The translations under genes were made by a program, and so were the position numbers. From NCBI GenBank assembly GCA_035560235.1, contig DATMAG010000088.1:1-19295 (forward strand): a DNA stretch of 19,295 bases, written 5' to 3'. Source of the DNA: DASRDU01 sp035560235 (lineage in GTDB: Bacteria; Acidobacteriota; Blastocatellia; RBC074). Shown one piece after another: positions 1 through 8,155 of the stretch (positions within the stretch are counted from its first letter, which is position 1; each line of letters begins with the position of its first letter). Below the pieces are notes generated by a model. It saw only the letters and a list, made by a program, of their open reading frames with translations, made no database searches and had not been told where the DNA came from.

Positions 1-10
1 GAGATTTGAA

Positions 11-638
11 ATGAGCCTGCCGAAATCAAAGCTCGAATCGCAACTGCTCGTCACGCCTGAAGCGTATCCGGAGCAGGAACGCGAAGCCTTCGAGCGGCGC
101 GAATGGCTGGACGGGCTGGCTTGCGCTATGTCGGGCGAAAGTCCGAATCACAGCCTGATTACGACCAACATCATTATTGAACTGGGCACACAACTTCGCG
201 GCAGGCCCTGTGCAGTTTTTTCGCCGAATATGAAGGTGCGTGCGGCGCTTATGGAGACTCAGGGAACAAAGGGCTGTTCGCCTATCCTGATGTCCTGGTT
301 GTCTGTGGCAAACCTGTCTTTCACGATCAGTACAAAGATGTGATCATCAATCCGAAGGTGATTATTGAAGTGCTGTCAGAATCCACCTCGCGCTGCGATC
401 ACGAAGAGAAGTTCGAGAAGTACGCGCAGAACAAATTACTGACTGATTACCTGCTGGTGGCGCAGCAGCGCGCGCACGTTCAGCATTTCATTCGCGAGCC
501 GCGTGGCCGCCGGGAAGTGGTCATTGAAACCGGCTGAGCGGCAGCATCGTCATCGCTTCAATAAAAGACAGACTCAAACTGGCGAAGTCTGTGGCCGCAT
601 CGAGTTTCCGTCGCTCAATGCCGTCACGAATTCGCTGA
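11..638 (+). pseudogene. Uma2-family (DUF820) protein, broken by two frameshifts
   Basis: Uma2 proteins have a PD-(D/E)XK nuclease-like fold and unclear physiological roles. The N-terminal part from 11 is typical of the family (MSLPK start, REWLDG, AMSGESPNHSLI, LRGRPCAVFSPNMKVR). The expected continuation (LFAYPDVLVVCGKPVF, then NPKVIIEVLSESTSRCDHEEKFEKY) lies one frame away, so a -1 shift occurs near 245-265. A second -1 shift near 533 would turn the early TGA at 535-537 into a tail reading SGSIVIASIKDRLKLAK, which resembles the usual Uma2 C-terminus. That third frame stops at 636-638. Both shifts are consistent with single-base losses. Either this is a decayed gene or the assembly has indel errors. 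The family assignment is firm; the 3' limit is uncertain. Confidence 0.8.
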
Positions 639-669
639 ACCGGTAACCCGCAAGTCAGATCGAAAAACT

Positions 670-2040
670 ATGGAACGCAGAGACTTCATCAAAACCTCAA
701 TCGTTGCTGCCGGTGGTCTGACCGGAAGTTCCGTCAATGCCGCTGGTGAAATCACCGGCGCGCCTGCGGTCAGCACTGGTGAATACGGCATCATCGGCGC
801 GAATGACCGCGTGCGCGTCGGCGTGATCGGGTGCGGCGGTCAGGCCAACTGGGACGCTTCGGACTTTGCGAAGCAGCCTGACGCGCAGATTGTCGCGCTG
901 TGCGATGTGTATGATGGCAGCATCAAAAACACTCTCGCCAATCAGACGCTCAAACTCGATGCGGAAAAGACGCCGAAGTTCAAGGACTTTCGCCGCCTGC
1001 TCGATGACAAGGGCATTGACGCGGTGATCATCGCCACGCCCGATCACTGGCACGCGCTGCCGACGATTATGGCCTGCCAGGCGGGCAAGGATGTGTACGT
1101 TGAAAAGCCGCTCGCGCTGTCAATCGTCGAAGGTCGCCGGATGGTCGAAGCGGCACGCAAACACAACCGCGTCATTCAGGTCGGCACGCAGCAGCGTTCG
1201 GCTCGACACTTTCAGAAAGCCGTCGAGGTCGTGCAGGCGGGCAAACTCGGCAGAATCACACGCGTGCATACGTGGAATTACGATGACGAATATCCAAAGG
1301 GCATCGGCAATCCGCCGGACAGCGCGCCGCCTGAAGGACTCGACTGGGATTTTTATCTCGGCCCTGCGCCCAAAGTGGCGTTCAATCAGAATCGTTTTCT
1401 CGAAAACTTCCGCTGGTTCTGGGACTATTCGGGCGGCAAGATCACCGACTGGGGTACGCACCTGATTGACATCGTTCACTGGGCGATGAAGGTTGACGCG
1501 CCGACGGCTGTGTCAGCTTCAGGCGGTAAATACTTCATTGCCGACAACCGCGAAACGCCCGACACACTGCTCGTGACTTATGAATATCCCGGCTTCGTGA
1601 TGACCTATGAAAACCGGATTCTCAACAGCCGCCCGCAGGATGGACGGTGGGGATACGGGATTATGTTTTACGGCACAGACGCGACGATGTTTGTGGATCG
1701 CGGCGGCTTTGAAATCTTCCCTGAATACGACGGCAAAAAGCGCGACGACCTGTTCACGGCGCGCACCGCTGCGGCGCGGATGAGCGTGCAGCGCGGCGAC
1801 CCGTCCCACTTTCAGCACGTCCGCAATTTTCTGGACTGCGTCAAATCGCGCGCGCATCCGATTTCAGATGTCGAGATCGGCCATCGTTCGACCGCCGCGC
1901 CGCACCTCGGCAACATCGCGCTGCGCACCGGACGCAAGATCAGATGGGACGGAGAGAACGAAAAGATCATCGGCGATGCCGAAGCCTCAAAATGGCTGAG
2001 CCGCGAGTACCGCGCGCCCTGGCGGCTGGTCGAAGCCTGA
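670..2040 (+). CDS. Gfo/Idh/MocA family oxidoreductase, Tat-type leader
   Basis: This is a 456-aa NAD(P)-dependent oxidoreductase of the Gfo/Idh/MocA family. Such enzymes act on sugars, inositols or related polyols; the substrate here cannot be read from sequence. The leader starts MERRDFIKTS, with twin arginines at residues 3-4 followed by a short Ala/Gly-rich stretch, which suggests folded export by the Tat system. The Rossmann nucleotide motif VGVIGCGGQ lies at about residues 50-58. The family signature EKP is at 145-147 (DVYVEKPLAL), and the C-terminal domain carries WGTHLIDIVHW at 261-271. Length is normal for exported members. No clear Shine-Dalgarno lies before the ATG, but the twin-arginine leader fixes the start. 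A paralogue lies at 10884. All 14 Gln codons are CAG. Confidence 0.93.
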   Translation: MERRDFIKTSIVAAGGLTGSSVNAAGEITGAPAVSTGEYGIIGANDRVRVGVIGCGGQANWDASDFAKQPDAQIVALCDVYDGSIKNTLANQTLKLDAEKTPKFKDFRRLLDDKGIDAVIIATPDHWHALPTIMACQAGKDVYVEKPLALSIVEGRRMVEAARKHNRVIQVGTQQRSARHFQKAVEVVQAGKLGRITRVHTWNYDDEYPKGIGNPPDSAPPEGLDWDFYLGPAPKVAFNQNRFLENFRWFWDYSGGKITDWGTHLIDIVHWAMKVDAPTAVSASGGKYFIADNRETPDTLLVTYEYPGFVMTYENRILNSRPQDGRWGYGIMFYGTDATMFVDRGGFEIFPEYDGKKRDDLFTARTAAARMSVQRGDPSHFQHVRNFLDCVKSRAHPISDVEIGHRSTAAPHLGNIALRTGRKIRWDGENEKIIGDAEASKWLSREYRAPWRLVEA

Positions 2041-2063
2041 ATCCGGCAGTCAGTGATTGAATG

Positions 2064-2119
2064 AACGCTGATTTCACGGATCGAATCAGTTTGCCTTTTC
2101 CATCCGTGCGATCAGCGTT
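2064..2119. repeat. Imperfect inverted repeat between oxidoreductase and peptidase genes
   Basis: Arms of 18 nt at 2064-2081 (AACGCTGATTTCACGGAT) and 2102-2119 match at 16 of 18 positions in inverted orientation, around a 20-nt spacer. No U-tract follows, so a classical terminator is unlikely. The word ATGAACGCTGAT at 2061-2072 recurs with one change at 18854-18865, and ATCCGTG words recur near 18901-18918. This suggests a dispersed repeat family. Confidence 0.6.
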
Positions 2120-2133
2120 TGAGGGCAGGCCTC

Positions 2134-3291
2134 ATGCACAATCATCGTTTACAACTGCTCGCTGCCTTTCTCCTCGTGGTGATTTTTATGCCTTCGCTCA
2201 ATGCTCAGACGAAACCGCGCGCGCGTGATCTGGGCGTCCCGTTTGTCGGCGCGCCGGGACCGCTCAACGCCATCACTGATGTCAAAGGCGTCGAGGTCGG
2301 ACACACCACGCTGATTTCAGGCGCGGGCAAACTTCAGGTCGGCACGGGGCCGGTGCGCACTGGCGTGACGGCGATTCTGCCGCGTGGTCGGCAGTCGAAC
2401 GATCCGGTCTTTGCCGGATGGTTTTCGCTTAACGGCAACGGCGAGATGACCGGCACGACGTGGATTGAGGAATCAGGCTTTCTGGAAGGCCCGGTGATGA
2501 TCACCAACACGCACAGCGTCGGCGTCGTGCGCGATGCGGTGCTGGCGTGGCAGGCGAAACAGGGCGGCACGATGCAGCCCTGGGGCCTGCCCGTCGTCGC
2601 TGAAACCTATGACGGATGGCTCAACGACATCAACGGCTTTCACGTGAAGGAGCAGCACGTCTTTGAAGCGCTCAATAATACGCGTTCAGGGCCTGTGGCC
2701 GAAGGCAATGTCGGCGGCGGCACGGGGATGATCTGTTTTGAATTCAAGGGCGGCATTGGCACGGCTTCACGCAGACTGAGCGAACGACAGGGCGGTTACA
2801 CCGTCGGCGTGCTGGTGCAGGCCAATTTCGGACTGCGGCCTCAGCTTCAGATTGCGGGCGTGCCGGTCGGAGTGGAGATCACAGAAGGCGCGTTCAGACC
2901 GCATGAAACCGGCTCGATCATCATCGTCGTCGCCACTGATGCGCCGCTCGTGGCTCATCAGTTGAAGCGGCTCGCCCGCCGTGCCGCGCTCGGCCTCGCC
3001 CGCACCGGCAGTCTGTCAGGCAACGGATCGGGCGATATTTTCATTGCCTTTTCGACGGCCAATCCTGAAGCGGCGAAATCAGGCGGCCTCGCGCAACTGA
3101 CGATGCTGCCCAATGACCGGATGAATCCGCTCTTTGACGCGACGGCGCAGGCGACTGAAGAGGCGATCATCAATGCGCTCGTTGCGGCTGAGACCATGAC
3201 CGGCATTGACGATCACAGGGTGATTGCGCTGCCGCACGACCGGCTGCGGGAGACGCTCAGGAAATACAACCGACTGGTCGAAGGGAAGTGA
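2134..3291 (+). CDS. P1 family peptidase (S58, DmpA-like), secreted
   Basis: This is an N-terminal-nucleophile aminopeptidase of the DmpA/S58 family. Members self-cleave and release N-terminal amino acids from peptides, amides or esters. The ATG at 2134 is preferred over the TTG at 2119 because GAGGG at 2121-2125 is a well-placed ribosome site. The 385-aa product then begins with a signal peptide (hydrophobic core LLAAFLLVVIF, cleavage after LNA). Family blocks follow: GPLNAITDVKGVEVGHTT, the NTHSVGVVRDAV region, EGNVGGGTGMICFEFKGGIG, and GSIIIVVATDAPL. The Ser of GS in that last block (about residue 261) fits the autocleavage nucleophile of DmpA (Ser250). SGNGSGDIFIAFST matches the later catalytic-site block. 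The substrate is unknown. The gene follows the oxidoreductase after 93 nt. Confidence 0.92.
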   Translation: MHNHRLQLLAAFLLVVIFMPSLNAQTKPRARDLGVPFVGAPGPLNAITDVKGVEVGHTTLISGAGKLQVGTGPVRTGVTAILPRGRQSNDPVFAGWFSLNGNGEMTGTTWIEESGFLEGPVMITNTHSVGVVRDAVLAWQAKQGGTMQPWGLPVVAETYDGWLNDINGFHVKEQHVFEALNNTRSGPVAEGNVGGGTGMICFEFKGGIGTASRRLSERQGGYTVGVLVQANFGLRPQLQIAGVPVGVEITEGAFRPHETGSIIIVVATDAPLVAHQLKRLARRAALGLARTGSLSGNGSGDIFIAFSTANPEAAKSGGLAQLTMLPNDRMNPLFDATAQATEEAIINALVAAETMTGIDDHRVIALPHDRLRETLRKYNRLVEGK

Positions 3292-3385
3292 GGCGATGCT
3301 CGCGGCTATTCACTGTCGGCGGCTTTTGTACTATCATTTCGGCGGTACATTCCGAAAAAGCTTTTCCCTGAAATGCCGAAAGGCG

Positions 3386-3403
3386 GGCTGAAGCGCTTCA
3401 GCC
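3386..3403. repeat. 18-bp perfect palindrome
   Basis: GGCTGAAGCGCTTCAGCC is self-complementary. It lies in the 284-bp gap between the peptidase gene and the small ORF at 3576, about 190 bp upstream of that start. It could be an operator-like site or a member of a dispersed palindrome family. No other copy was seen in this window. The rest of the gap shows no convincing gene. Confidence 0.55.
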
Positions 3404-3575
3404 GGGAAACACGAGCAACCCGACCGCAACCACTGGTTCGCGGCTCGACAACGAGGAGCAGACACTCAGAAGATGAATCAACTGCTGGCGCTTCCCGAGC
3501 GCACACATCAACCACCGGCAGGATGATTGCCCGCCCACCCGGATCGGTCGCCTGCCACGACTGGAGGTAGTAATC

Positions 3576-3842
3576 ATGGGCGGACGACTGACCGAAAGAG
3601 AAAAGCTTCTCTTCAAACTCGAACATCTCTCCGACAGCGACATTCACGAGATTCTCGATTACGTTTCGATTATGGAAGCGATGAAGCGCGAACGCGCTCA
3701 TCCGGAAATGATCGAAGACGAACTGCTCGATGTGCTGAGCGCCGCGCGCGAAAACCGCCGCGCCCGCCAGGTTTTTGAGTGGGACAAGGTGCGGCGGCAT
3801 GCTGACGTCAGAGCTTCAGCAAATCGCTACGCTCGCCACTGA
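3576..3842 (+). CDS. Small hypothetical protein, acidic/charged, 88 aa
   Basis: The start is fixed by a strong ribosome site, GGAGG at 3564-3568, before the ATG. The 88-aa product (LTEREKLLFKLEHLSDSDIHEILDYVSIMEAM) looks helical and highly charged, with no signal peptide or membrane segment. The SDSDIHEILDYVSIM block recalls small acidobacterial hypotheticals and some antitoxin-like proteins, but no toxin partner is adjacent, so I assign no function. It is convergent with the DinG-type helicase and ends 85 bp from that gene's stop. The last 25 residues are Arg-rich. It is real on the strength of the ribosome site and protein-like composition; the family is not certain. Confidence 0.7.
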   Translation: MGGRLTEREKLLFKLEHLSDSDIHEILDYVSIMEAMKRERAHPEMIEDELLDVLSAARENRRARQVFEWDKVRRHADVRASANRYARH

Positions 3843-3927
3843 TTCAGTTCACCACAGAGAGCCGGAAGAAATGGGAGACATTCTCTTCGGAATGTTGCAG
3901 CGTCGCTTTGTTTCCTTTATTGGAAGG

Positions 3928-5883
3928 TCAACTGAAGAACTGCTCAACCTGCTCAATGCTGCGCGTGACCGGACAGGACGGCAGGCTTTCGAGAAAGAGG
4001 CGGCCATAATTTTTTGTCGTCAGTCGCGGGTCTAAAATCGCCAGTACGCCGCGATCTGTGGCGCTGCGAATCAGGCGGCCAATGCCCTGTTTGAGTGAAA
4101 TGATGGCTGACGGAACTGAGTATTCAGTAAAGCTGCTGCCGCCCTGCTCGTCAATCTGTCGCTGCCGGGCCGCCACGACCGGGTCGGTCGGAACGGCGAA
4201 CGGAAGCTTGTCAATAATCACGCACGACAACGCTTCGCCGCGCACGTCCACTCCCTGCCAGAAACTCGCCGTGGCAAACAGCACGCAGTTGCCTGTCTTT
4301 CTGAATTTATCGAGCAGCCCGGTGCGCGAACCCTCGCCCTGCATCAGCACGGGAAATTCAATCTGCGGCTCGACAATCTGGCGCAGCGCCTGCATTGATG
4401 AATTGCTGGTGCAAAGCACAAAGGCGCGGCCCTCGGTGGCGTTGAGAATCTTCACGATCTCCTCAGCGGCGGCGTCAGTAAATCCGGCGTCGCGCGGGTC
4501 GGGCATGCGCGGTGGCAGGTAAAGCAGCGCCTGCTGTTTGTAATCGTAATTCGATTCGGCAATCAGTTCGGCAGATTCTTCGAGGCCCAGGCGCTGCCGG
4601 ATGAAATCGAATGACCCGGCGCTTGTCAGCGTGGCCGAAGTCAGAATGACGGTTTCGGTTTTGCTGAACAGGCGGTCTTCGAGCAGGCCGGAAACATCGG
4701 TCGGCGTGGCCTGCAAAAATGTGCCCCGTCCCCGGCGCTCGCACCAGTACACGAAATTCGCATCGGCAGCTTCGATGATGAATTCAAGATCGAAGCGGAA
4801 CTGTTCGGCGCGGCGCAGAATGGCTTCCATTTCGGGCGGCGGATCTTTGACGATGCCGAGCGAACCGATCAGCCGTTCAAGCGCATTGCGAAACTGCATG
4901 AAGCGTTCACCAGCGGGCGTCGCCTGCTGCTCGCCCGTGCGCGACGTGCGAACGAACATTTGCGGGCGCAGCGTGAAGCGGCCTTCAGCATTGGCCGAAA
5001 CCGGCAGCAGGCGGCTCGCCGCATCGAAACTCATCCAGAAATTTTCGGCAAATTTCACTGTGCGCGCTCCGGCCTTTGTGATTTCGCGTGCGGCGTCAAC
5101 ATCGGTCAGGGCGAGGCGCGAAATGTCACCGATCAGGTCTTCAAGCTGATAGCTCGAAATCATCGCGCCGAAATAGGTTGAAGCAATGTCCTCAATCTGA
5201 TGCGCTTCGTCAAAGATGACGGCGGCGTAATCAGGCAGCACCTGCCCCCACTCTCTGCCGCGCAGCGCGAGATCAGCGAAAAAGAGATGATGATTGACGA
5301 TGATGACATCTGAATCGAGCGCGTTCTGTCTGGCCCGTGTGATAAAGCACGGATCGAAGTTCGGACATTTCGTGCCAAGACAGGTATCCGAGCGCGCATC
5401 AATGTGCCGCCAGAACCCGATGTTTTCAGGCAGTTCACTCAGTTCAGCGCGATCACCCGTCTGCGTATCAAATGCCCAGCGGCGCACCTGATCGAAGTAA
5501 TCAACTTCATCGAGACCATCAAGCACCGGATTCGATTCGGCGCGCTTGAGGCGTTGCAGGCACAGATAATTCGCTCTGCCCTTGAGATAAGTTGCGCGGA
5601 ATTTGCGCGGCAGAACCTTTTGCAGAAACGGAATGTCCTTGAAATAAAGCTGCTCCTGCAGATTCTTCGTGCCGGTCGAAACCACGACGCGCTTGCCGAG
5701 GCCGACTGCCGGAACGAGGTAAGCCAGCGTCTTGCCCGTGCCGGTTCCGGCTTCGACGAGCAGGTGATGACGATTTTCGAGCGCGTGAGCCACAGCTTCG
5801 GCCATCGCCACCTGGCCGGGGCGGTATTCATAATCAGGATGATGGCGGGCAATGAGTCCCTGCGGGCCGAAGATCTCTTCCAT
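3928..5883 (-). CDS. dinG: ATP-dependent DNA helicase, DinG/XPD family with Fe-S cluster
   Basis: This 651-aa superfamily 2 helicase belongs to the DinG/YoaA group, which unwinds DNA 5'-3' in repair and in clearing blocked structures. Walker A EAGTGTGKT is at 44-52 and the DEAH box at 225-228, with NHH at 197-199 just upstream. Four cysteines at 108, 168, 173 and 179 have the spacing expected for the 4Fe-4S domain of XPD-like helicases. Motif VI appears as QGIGRLIR at about 599-606. The C-terminus (PRLTTKNYGRLFLESLP, then PVTRSIEQVEQFF) is typical for the group. Length is close to full for a DinG without an exonuclease domain. It is divergent from the DinB-fold gene at 6087, across a 203-bp gap. 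No good Shine-Dalgarno was found; the start rests on the RPGQ motif position (residues 21-24). Confidence 0.93.
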   Translation of the reverse strand: MEEIFGPQGLIARHHPDYEYRPGQVAMAEAVAHALENRHHLLVEAGTGTGKTLAYLVPAVGLGKRVVVSTGTKNLQEQLYFKDIPFLQKVLPRKFRATYLKGRANYLCLQRLKRAESNPVLDGLDEVDYFDQVRRWAFDTQTGDRAELSELPENIGFWRHIDARSDTCLGTKCPNFDPCFITRARQNALDSDVIIVNHHLFFADLALRGREWGQVLPDYAAVIFDEAHQIEDIASTYFGAMISSYQLEDLIGDISRLALTDVDAAREITKAGARTVKFAENFWMSFDAASRLLPVSANAEGRFTLRPQMFVRTSRTGEQQATPAGERFMQFRNALERLIGSLGIVKDPPPEMEAILRRAEQFRFDLEFIIEAADANFVYWCERRGRGTFLQATPTDVSGLLEDRLFSKTETVILTSATLTSAGSFDFIRQRLGLEESAELIAESNYDYKQQALLYLPPRMPDPRDAGFTDAAAEEIVKILNATEGRAFVLCTSNSSMQALRQIVEPQIEFPVLMQGEGSRTGLLDKFRKTGNCVLFATASFWQGVDVRGEALSCVIIDKLPFAVPTDPVVAARQRQIDEQGGSSFTEYSVPSAIISLKQGIGRLIRSATDRGVLAILDPRLTTKNYGRLFLESLPSCPVTRSIEQVEQFFS

Positions 5884-5988
5884 GCACGCTAAGTTATCAG
5901 GTAAAGCGGAAAGGCAAAAGCGGGGGCCGGTGATTTTGCTCTTCGCTGCCTCAGAAAAAACTCTTCCGGGAGCGCGGGCGTCTCAGCG

Positions 5989-6024
5989 ACAGCCCGGGGC
6001 GTTTGCTGCCTCTGGCCGGGCTGT
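5989..6024. repeat. Hairpin in divergent intergenic region
   Basis: ACAGCCCGG at 5989-5997 is perfectly complementary to CCGGGCTGT at 6016-6024, around an 18-nt loop. It sits between the divergently transcribed helicase and DinB-fold genes. It could shape either leader or be an operator-like element; no promoter was convincing beside it. Confidence 0.45.
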
Positions 6025-6086
6025 GCCATCATCACGGCGATCCAAAGCAGAGTTTTTCCAGCAACAACACCAATAAGGAGACCTCT

Positions 6087-6698
6087 ATGAAGCAGAGAAT
6101 TCGAGCACTGCGGTACCTTGTCAGCACGCTCGCCCTGAGCGCGGCATTTTCGCTGGTCTGTGTCGCGCAGCAGGCCGCTGGAGGGCAGCAGAAGGCAGCT
6201 CCGGCGCAGGCCGCTCCGGCAAAGGAGTTTCCAGCCGGACGCATTGACGGACTCGTCGCTGAATGGACGCGGGCGCGGGATTACACAAAGGAATACCTCG
6301 ACGCGATGCCGGAAGATGGCTACAGCTTCAAGCCGACGCCTGAGATTCGCAGTTTCGCTGAACAGATGCTGCATCTGGCTGCAGGTAATCTCGGTTTCGC
6401 CTCGCGGCTGACCGGGCAGGCCAATCCATATCAGGGCAAGAACCTGGAGAAGATGGATGAACTCAAGAGCAAAGCTGCGCTGACCAAAGTTGTGCTGGAA
6501 AGCTACGACCTCATGATCAGCGGCCTGAAAACGCTCAATGATGCGAAACTGGATGAGCGGGTGAATTTCGGCAACACGAACATGCCGCGCACGGTCGCGC
6601 TGGCCAAAGCCTTCGAGCATCAGACTCATCATCGCGGTCAGACGACCATCTACATTCGTCTCAAGGGCGTCAAGCCGCCGAATGAAAGGCTGTTTTGA
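6087..6698 (+). CDS. Secreted DinB-fold protein (DinB/YfiT-like putative metalloenzyme)
   Basis: The ATG at 6087 follows AAGGAG at 6075-6080 and gives 203 aa beginning with a signal peptide (MKQRIRALRY, then a hydrophobic stretch to about VCVAQ). A Gln/Ala/Pro-rich linker (28-48) precedes a DinB-like four-helix domain. Candidate metal ligands are His96 (EQMLHLAAGN), His178 and His181/182 (EHQTHHRGQTTIYIRLKGVKPP); this H-x2/3-H pattern near the C-terminus is diagnostic. DinB/YfiT-like proteins often bind a divalent metal and include thiol-dependent transferases, but the role of exported acidobacterial members is unknown. It shares only its name with the dinB polymerase gene. A 15-bp hairpin follows the stop. 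Confidence 0.87.
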   Translation: MKQRIRALRYLVSTLALSAAFSLVCVAQQAAGGQQKAAPAQAAPAKEFPAGRIDGLVAEWTRARDYTKEYLDAMPEDGYSFKPTPEIRSFAEQMLHLAAGNLGFASRLTGQANPYQGKNLEKMDELKSKAALTKVVLESYDLMISGLKTLNDAKLDERVNFGNTNMPRTVALAKAFEHQTHHRGQTTIYIRLKGVKPPNERLF

Positions 6699-6714
6699 GA
6701 ACTGAATAATGAAC

Positions 6715-6748
6715 GATGAGTGATGAATGACCGCATTCATCACTCATC
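6715..6748. repeat. Perfect 15-bp stem hairpin before queE
   Basis: GATGAGTGATGAATG at 6715-6729 is perfectly complementary to 6734-6748, with a 4-nt loop ACCG. It begins 16 nt after the DinB-fold stop and ends 8 nt before the preferred queE start. No U-tract follows. It could protect or terminate the upstream transcript, or occlude queE initiation. An alternative queE start at 6727 would lie inside this hairpin. Confidence 0.75.
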
Positions 6749-6756
6749 ATCCGGGC

Positions 6757-7398
6757 ATGCGGATTACTGAAATCTTTTATTCGATTCAGGGTGAATCATC
6801 CTATGCCGGGCTGCCGTGCGCGTTTGTGCGGCTGACGTGGTGCAATCTGCGCTGCGCGTGGTGCGACAGTGAATACACCTTCACGGGCGGCACTGAAATG
6901 AGCGTGGATGAAGTGCTGGAACGGGTGCGCGGTTACGGCTGCCGCCTGGTTGAAGTCACTGGCGGCGAGCCGCTCGTGCAAAAGCGTGAATGCACGGAAC
7001 TCGTGCGGCGGTTGTGCGATGAAGGCTTCACCGTGCTGGTCGAAACCGGCGGCAGCCTCGATGTGAGCGTGCTTGACAGTCGCGCCATTAAAATCCTCGA
7101 TGTGAAATGCCCCGGCAGCGGCGAAGCTCATCGCAACTTCTGGCCCAACCTCGAACGCCTGAACCCGCAGGATGAAATCAAGTTCGTCATTGCAGACCGC
7201 GCCGATTTCGATTACGCGCTTGAGGTGATTGAAAAGTATCGCCTTGATCAGCGCGCGCCATTCGTACTGATGTCGCCGGTCTGGGGCGCGGTGGAATGGA
7301 AAGACCTGGCCGAATGGATTCTGCAATCGGGCGTGCGGGCGCGGTTGCAGTTGCAGATGCACAAACTCATCTGGGGGCCGGACACAAAGGGTGTCTGA
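6757..7398 (+). CDS. queE: 7-carboxy-7-deazaguanine synthase (radical SAM)
   Basis: QueE converts 6-carboxy-5,6,7,8-tetrahydropterin to 7-carboxy-7-deazaguanine in queuosine/preQ0 synthesis. The 213-aa product starts MRITEIFYSIQGES, as family members do, so I prefer the ATG at 6757 over 6727, whose extra ten codons derive from the hairpin. The cluster-binding motif CNLRCAWC (Cys29, 33, 36, spacing CX3CX2C) binds the 4Fe-4S cluster. TGGEPL supplies the SAM-contact glycine motif, and the C-terminus LQLQMHKLIWGP is typical. No clear Shine-Dalgarno precedes it. queC follows after 29 nt, which supports a two-gene unit. QueD and QueF are not in the window. Confidence 0.95.
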   Translation: MRITEIFYSIQGESSYAGLPCAFVRLTWCNLRCAWCDSEYTFTGGTEMSVDEVLERVRGYGCRLVEVTGGEPLVQKRECTELVRRLCDEGFTVLVETGGSLDVSVLDSRAIKILDVKCPGSGEAHRNFWPNLERLNPQDEIKFVIADRADFDYALEVIEKYRLDQRAPFVLMSPVWGAVEWKDLAEWILQSGVRARLQLQMHKLIWGPDTKGV

Positions 7399-7400
7399 AT

Positions 7401-7421
7401 CTCAAATCTCAAATCTCAAAT
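7401..7421 (+). repeat. Three tandem copies of CTCAAAT
   Basis: Three exact 7-nt units lie at 7401-7407, 7408-7414 and 7415-7421, filling most of the 29-nt queE-queC gap in place of a recognisable ribosome site. This is a slippage-prone microrepeat. Whether unit number changes queC expression is unknown. Confidence 0.7.
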
Positions 7422-7427
7422 TGACCA

Positions 7428-8096
7428 ATGCTGGCAGTGGTTTTAGCAAGTGGCGGAATGGACAGTTGTGTGACGACGGCGATGGCCGCGCAGGAATGCG
7501 ATCTGGCGATGCTGCACGTCAGTTACGGGCAGCGCACCGAACGGCGCGAACTGAAAGCCTTCAATGACATTGCCGATTTTTATCGGGCGAAGTACCGAAT
7601 GACGACGAGCATCGCGCATCTGGCGCAAATTGGCGGCTCGTCGCTGACCGATTACAACATCGCTGTCAGCCCGGCGAACCTGGAAGCGCAGGAGATTCCG
7701 ACCTCATACGTGCCGTTTCGCAATGCGCATCTGCTGGCGATAGCGACAAGCTGGGCTGAAGTAATCGGCGCGGAGCGCATCTACATTGGCGCAGTGGCCG
7801 AAGACAGTTCCGGTTATCCTGACTGCCGCCCGGAATTTTATGAGGCTTTCGAGCGCGCGATTCGCATCGGCACAAAGCCTGAAACAGTCATCAGCCTGGT
7901 CACGCCGGTCATTCATCTCAGAAAAAGTGAAATCGTCAGGCGCGGGCTTGAACTCGGCGCGCCGCTTCATTTGAGCTGGTCGTGTTACCAGGCCGAAGAT
8001 AAAGCCTGCGGCGCGTGCGACAGTTGCGCGCTCCGGCTGCGCGGGTTTCGGGAAGCGGGCGTGCGCGACCCGCTCCCGTATGCGATTGCCGTCTGA
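7428..8096 (+). CDS. queC: 7-cyano-7-deazaguanine synthase
   Basis: QueC uses ATP and ammonia to turn 7-carboxy-7-deazaguanine into preQ0 (7-cyano-7-deazaguanine), the step after QueE. The PP-loop ATP site SGGMDS is at residues 8-13, and HVSYGQR follows at about 30-36. The zinc site is complete: Cys186, Cys194, Cys197 and Cys200 (SCYQAEDKACGACDSC). At 222 aa it is full length for the family. No clear Shine-Dalgarno precedes the ATG, so coupling to queE translation is plausible. preQ0 feeds tRNA queuosine and, in some bacteria, Dpd DNA modification; no dpd genes are visible here. Confidence 0.96.
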   Translation: MLAVVLASGGMDSCVTTAMAAQECDLAMLHVSYGQRTERRELKAFNDIADFYRAKYRMTTSIAHLAQIGGSSLTDYNIAVSPANLEAQEIPTSYVPFRNAHLLAIATSWAEVIGAERIYIGAVAEDSSGYPDCRPEFYEAFERAIRIGTKPETVISLVTPVIHLRKSEIVRRGLELGAPLHLSWSCYQAEDKACGACDSCALRLRGFREAGVRDPLPYAIAV

Positions 8097-8101
8097 GCCA
8101 T

Positions 8102-8130
8102 TTGAAACACACTGGTGCGCGGGGTAAAAT
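8102..8130 (+). promoter_or_regulatory. Sigma-70-type promoter for the TPR gene
   Basis: TTGAAA at 8102-8107 and TAAAAT at 8125-8130 are separated by exactly 17 nt, close to the housekeeping consensus. It starts right after the queC stop and points at the TPR gene. Transcription would begin near 8137, leaving a leader of about 220 nt. Confidence 0.65.
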
Positions 8131-8137
8131 TCGCTCT

Positions 8138-8155
8138 GCCTGAATGTCTTCAGGC
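8138..8155 (+). other. Small hairpin at the predicted transcript 5' end
   Basis: GCCTGAA at 8138-8144 pairs with TTCAGGC at 8149-8155 around the loop TGTC. A second one (GTCCGG 8237-8242 with CCGGAC 8249-8254) lies further down the same leader. These could stabilise the mRNA 5' end. No known riboswitch was recognised. Confidence 0.4.

Noticed and set aside
3306..3800. 164-aa minus-strand ORF antisense to the small gene
   Set aside because: The plus strand has a strong ribosome site and protein-like sequence. The minus translation has no recognisable domain.
3775..4035. Plus-strand ORF whose LLNLLNAARDRTGRQAFE resembles LLDVLSAARENRRARQVFE in the preceding small protein
   Set aside because: The matching part is antisense to the conserved C-terminus of the DinG-type helicase (PVTRSIEQVEQFF), which is clearly the coding strand. 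No ribosome site precedes the ORF. The similarity is probably chance, though curious.
5889..6743. 284-aa minus-strand ORF
   Set aside because: It is the complement of the DinB-fold gene, whose signal peptide, ribosome site and metal-ligand histidines are on the plus strand.
6757..8096. Dpd 7-deazaguanine DNA modification system
   Set aside because: Only queE and queC are present, which serve ordinary preQ0 synthesis. No dpdA or other dpd genes are visible.
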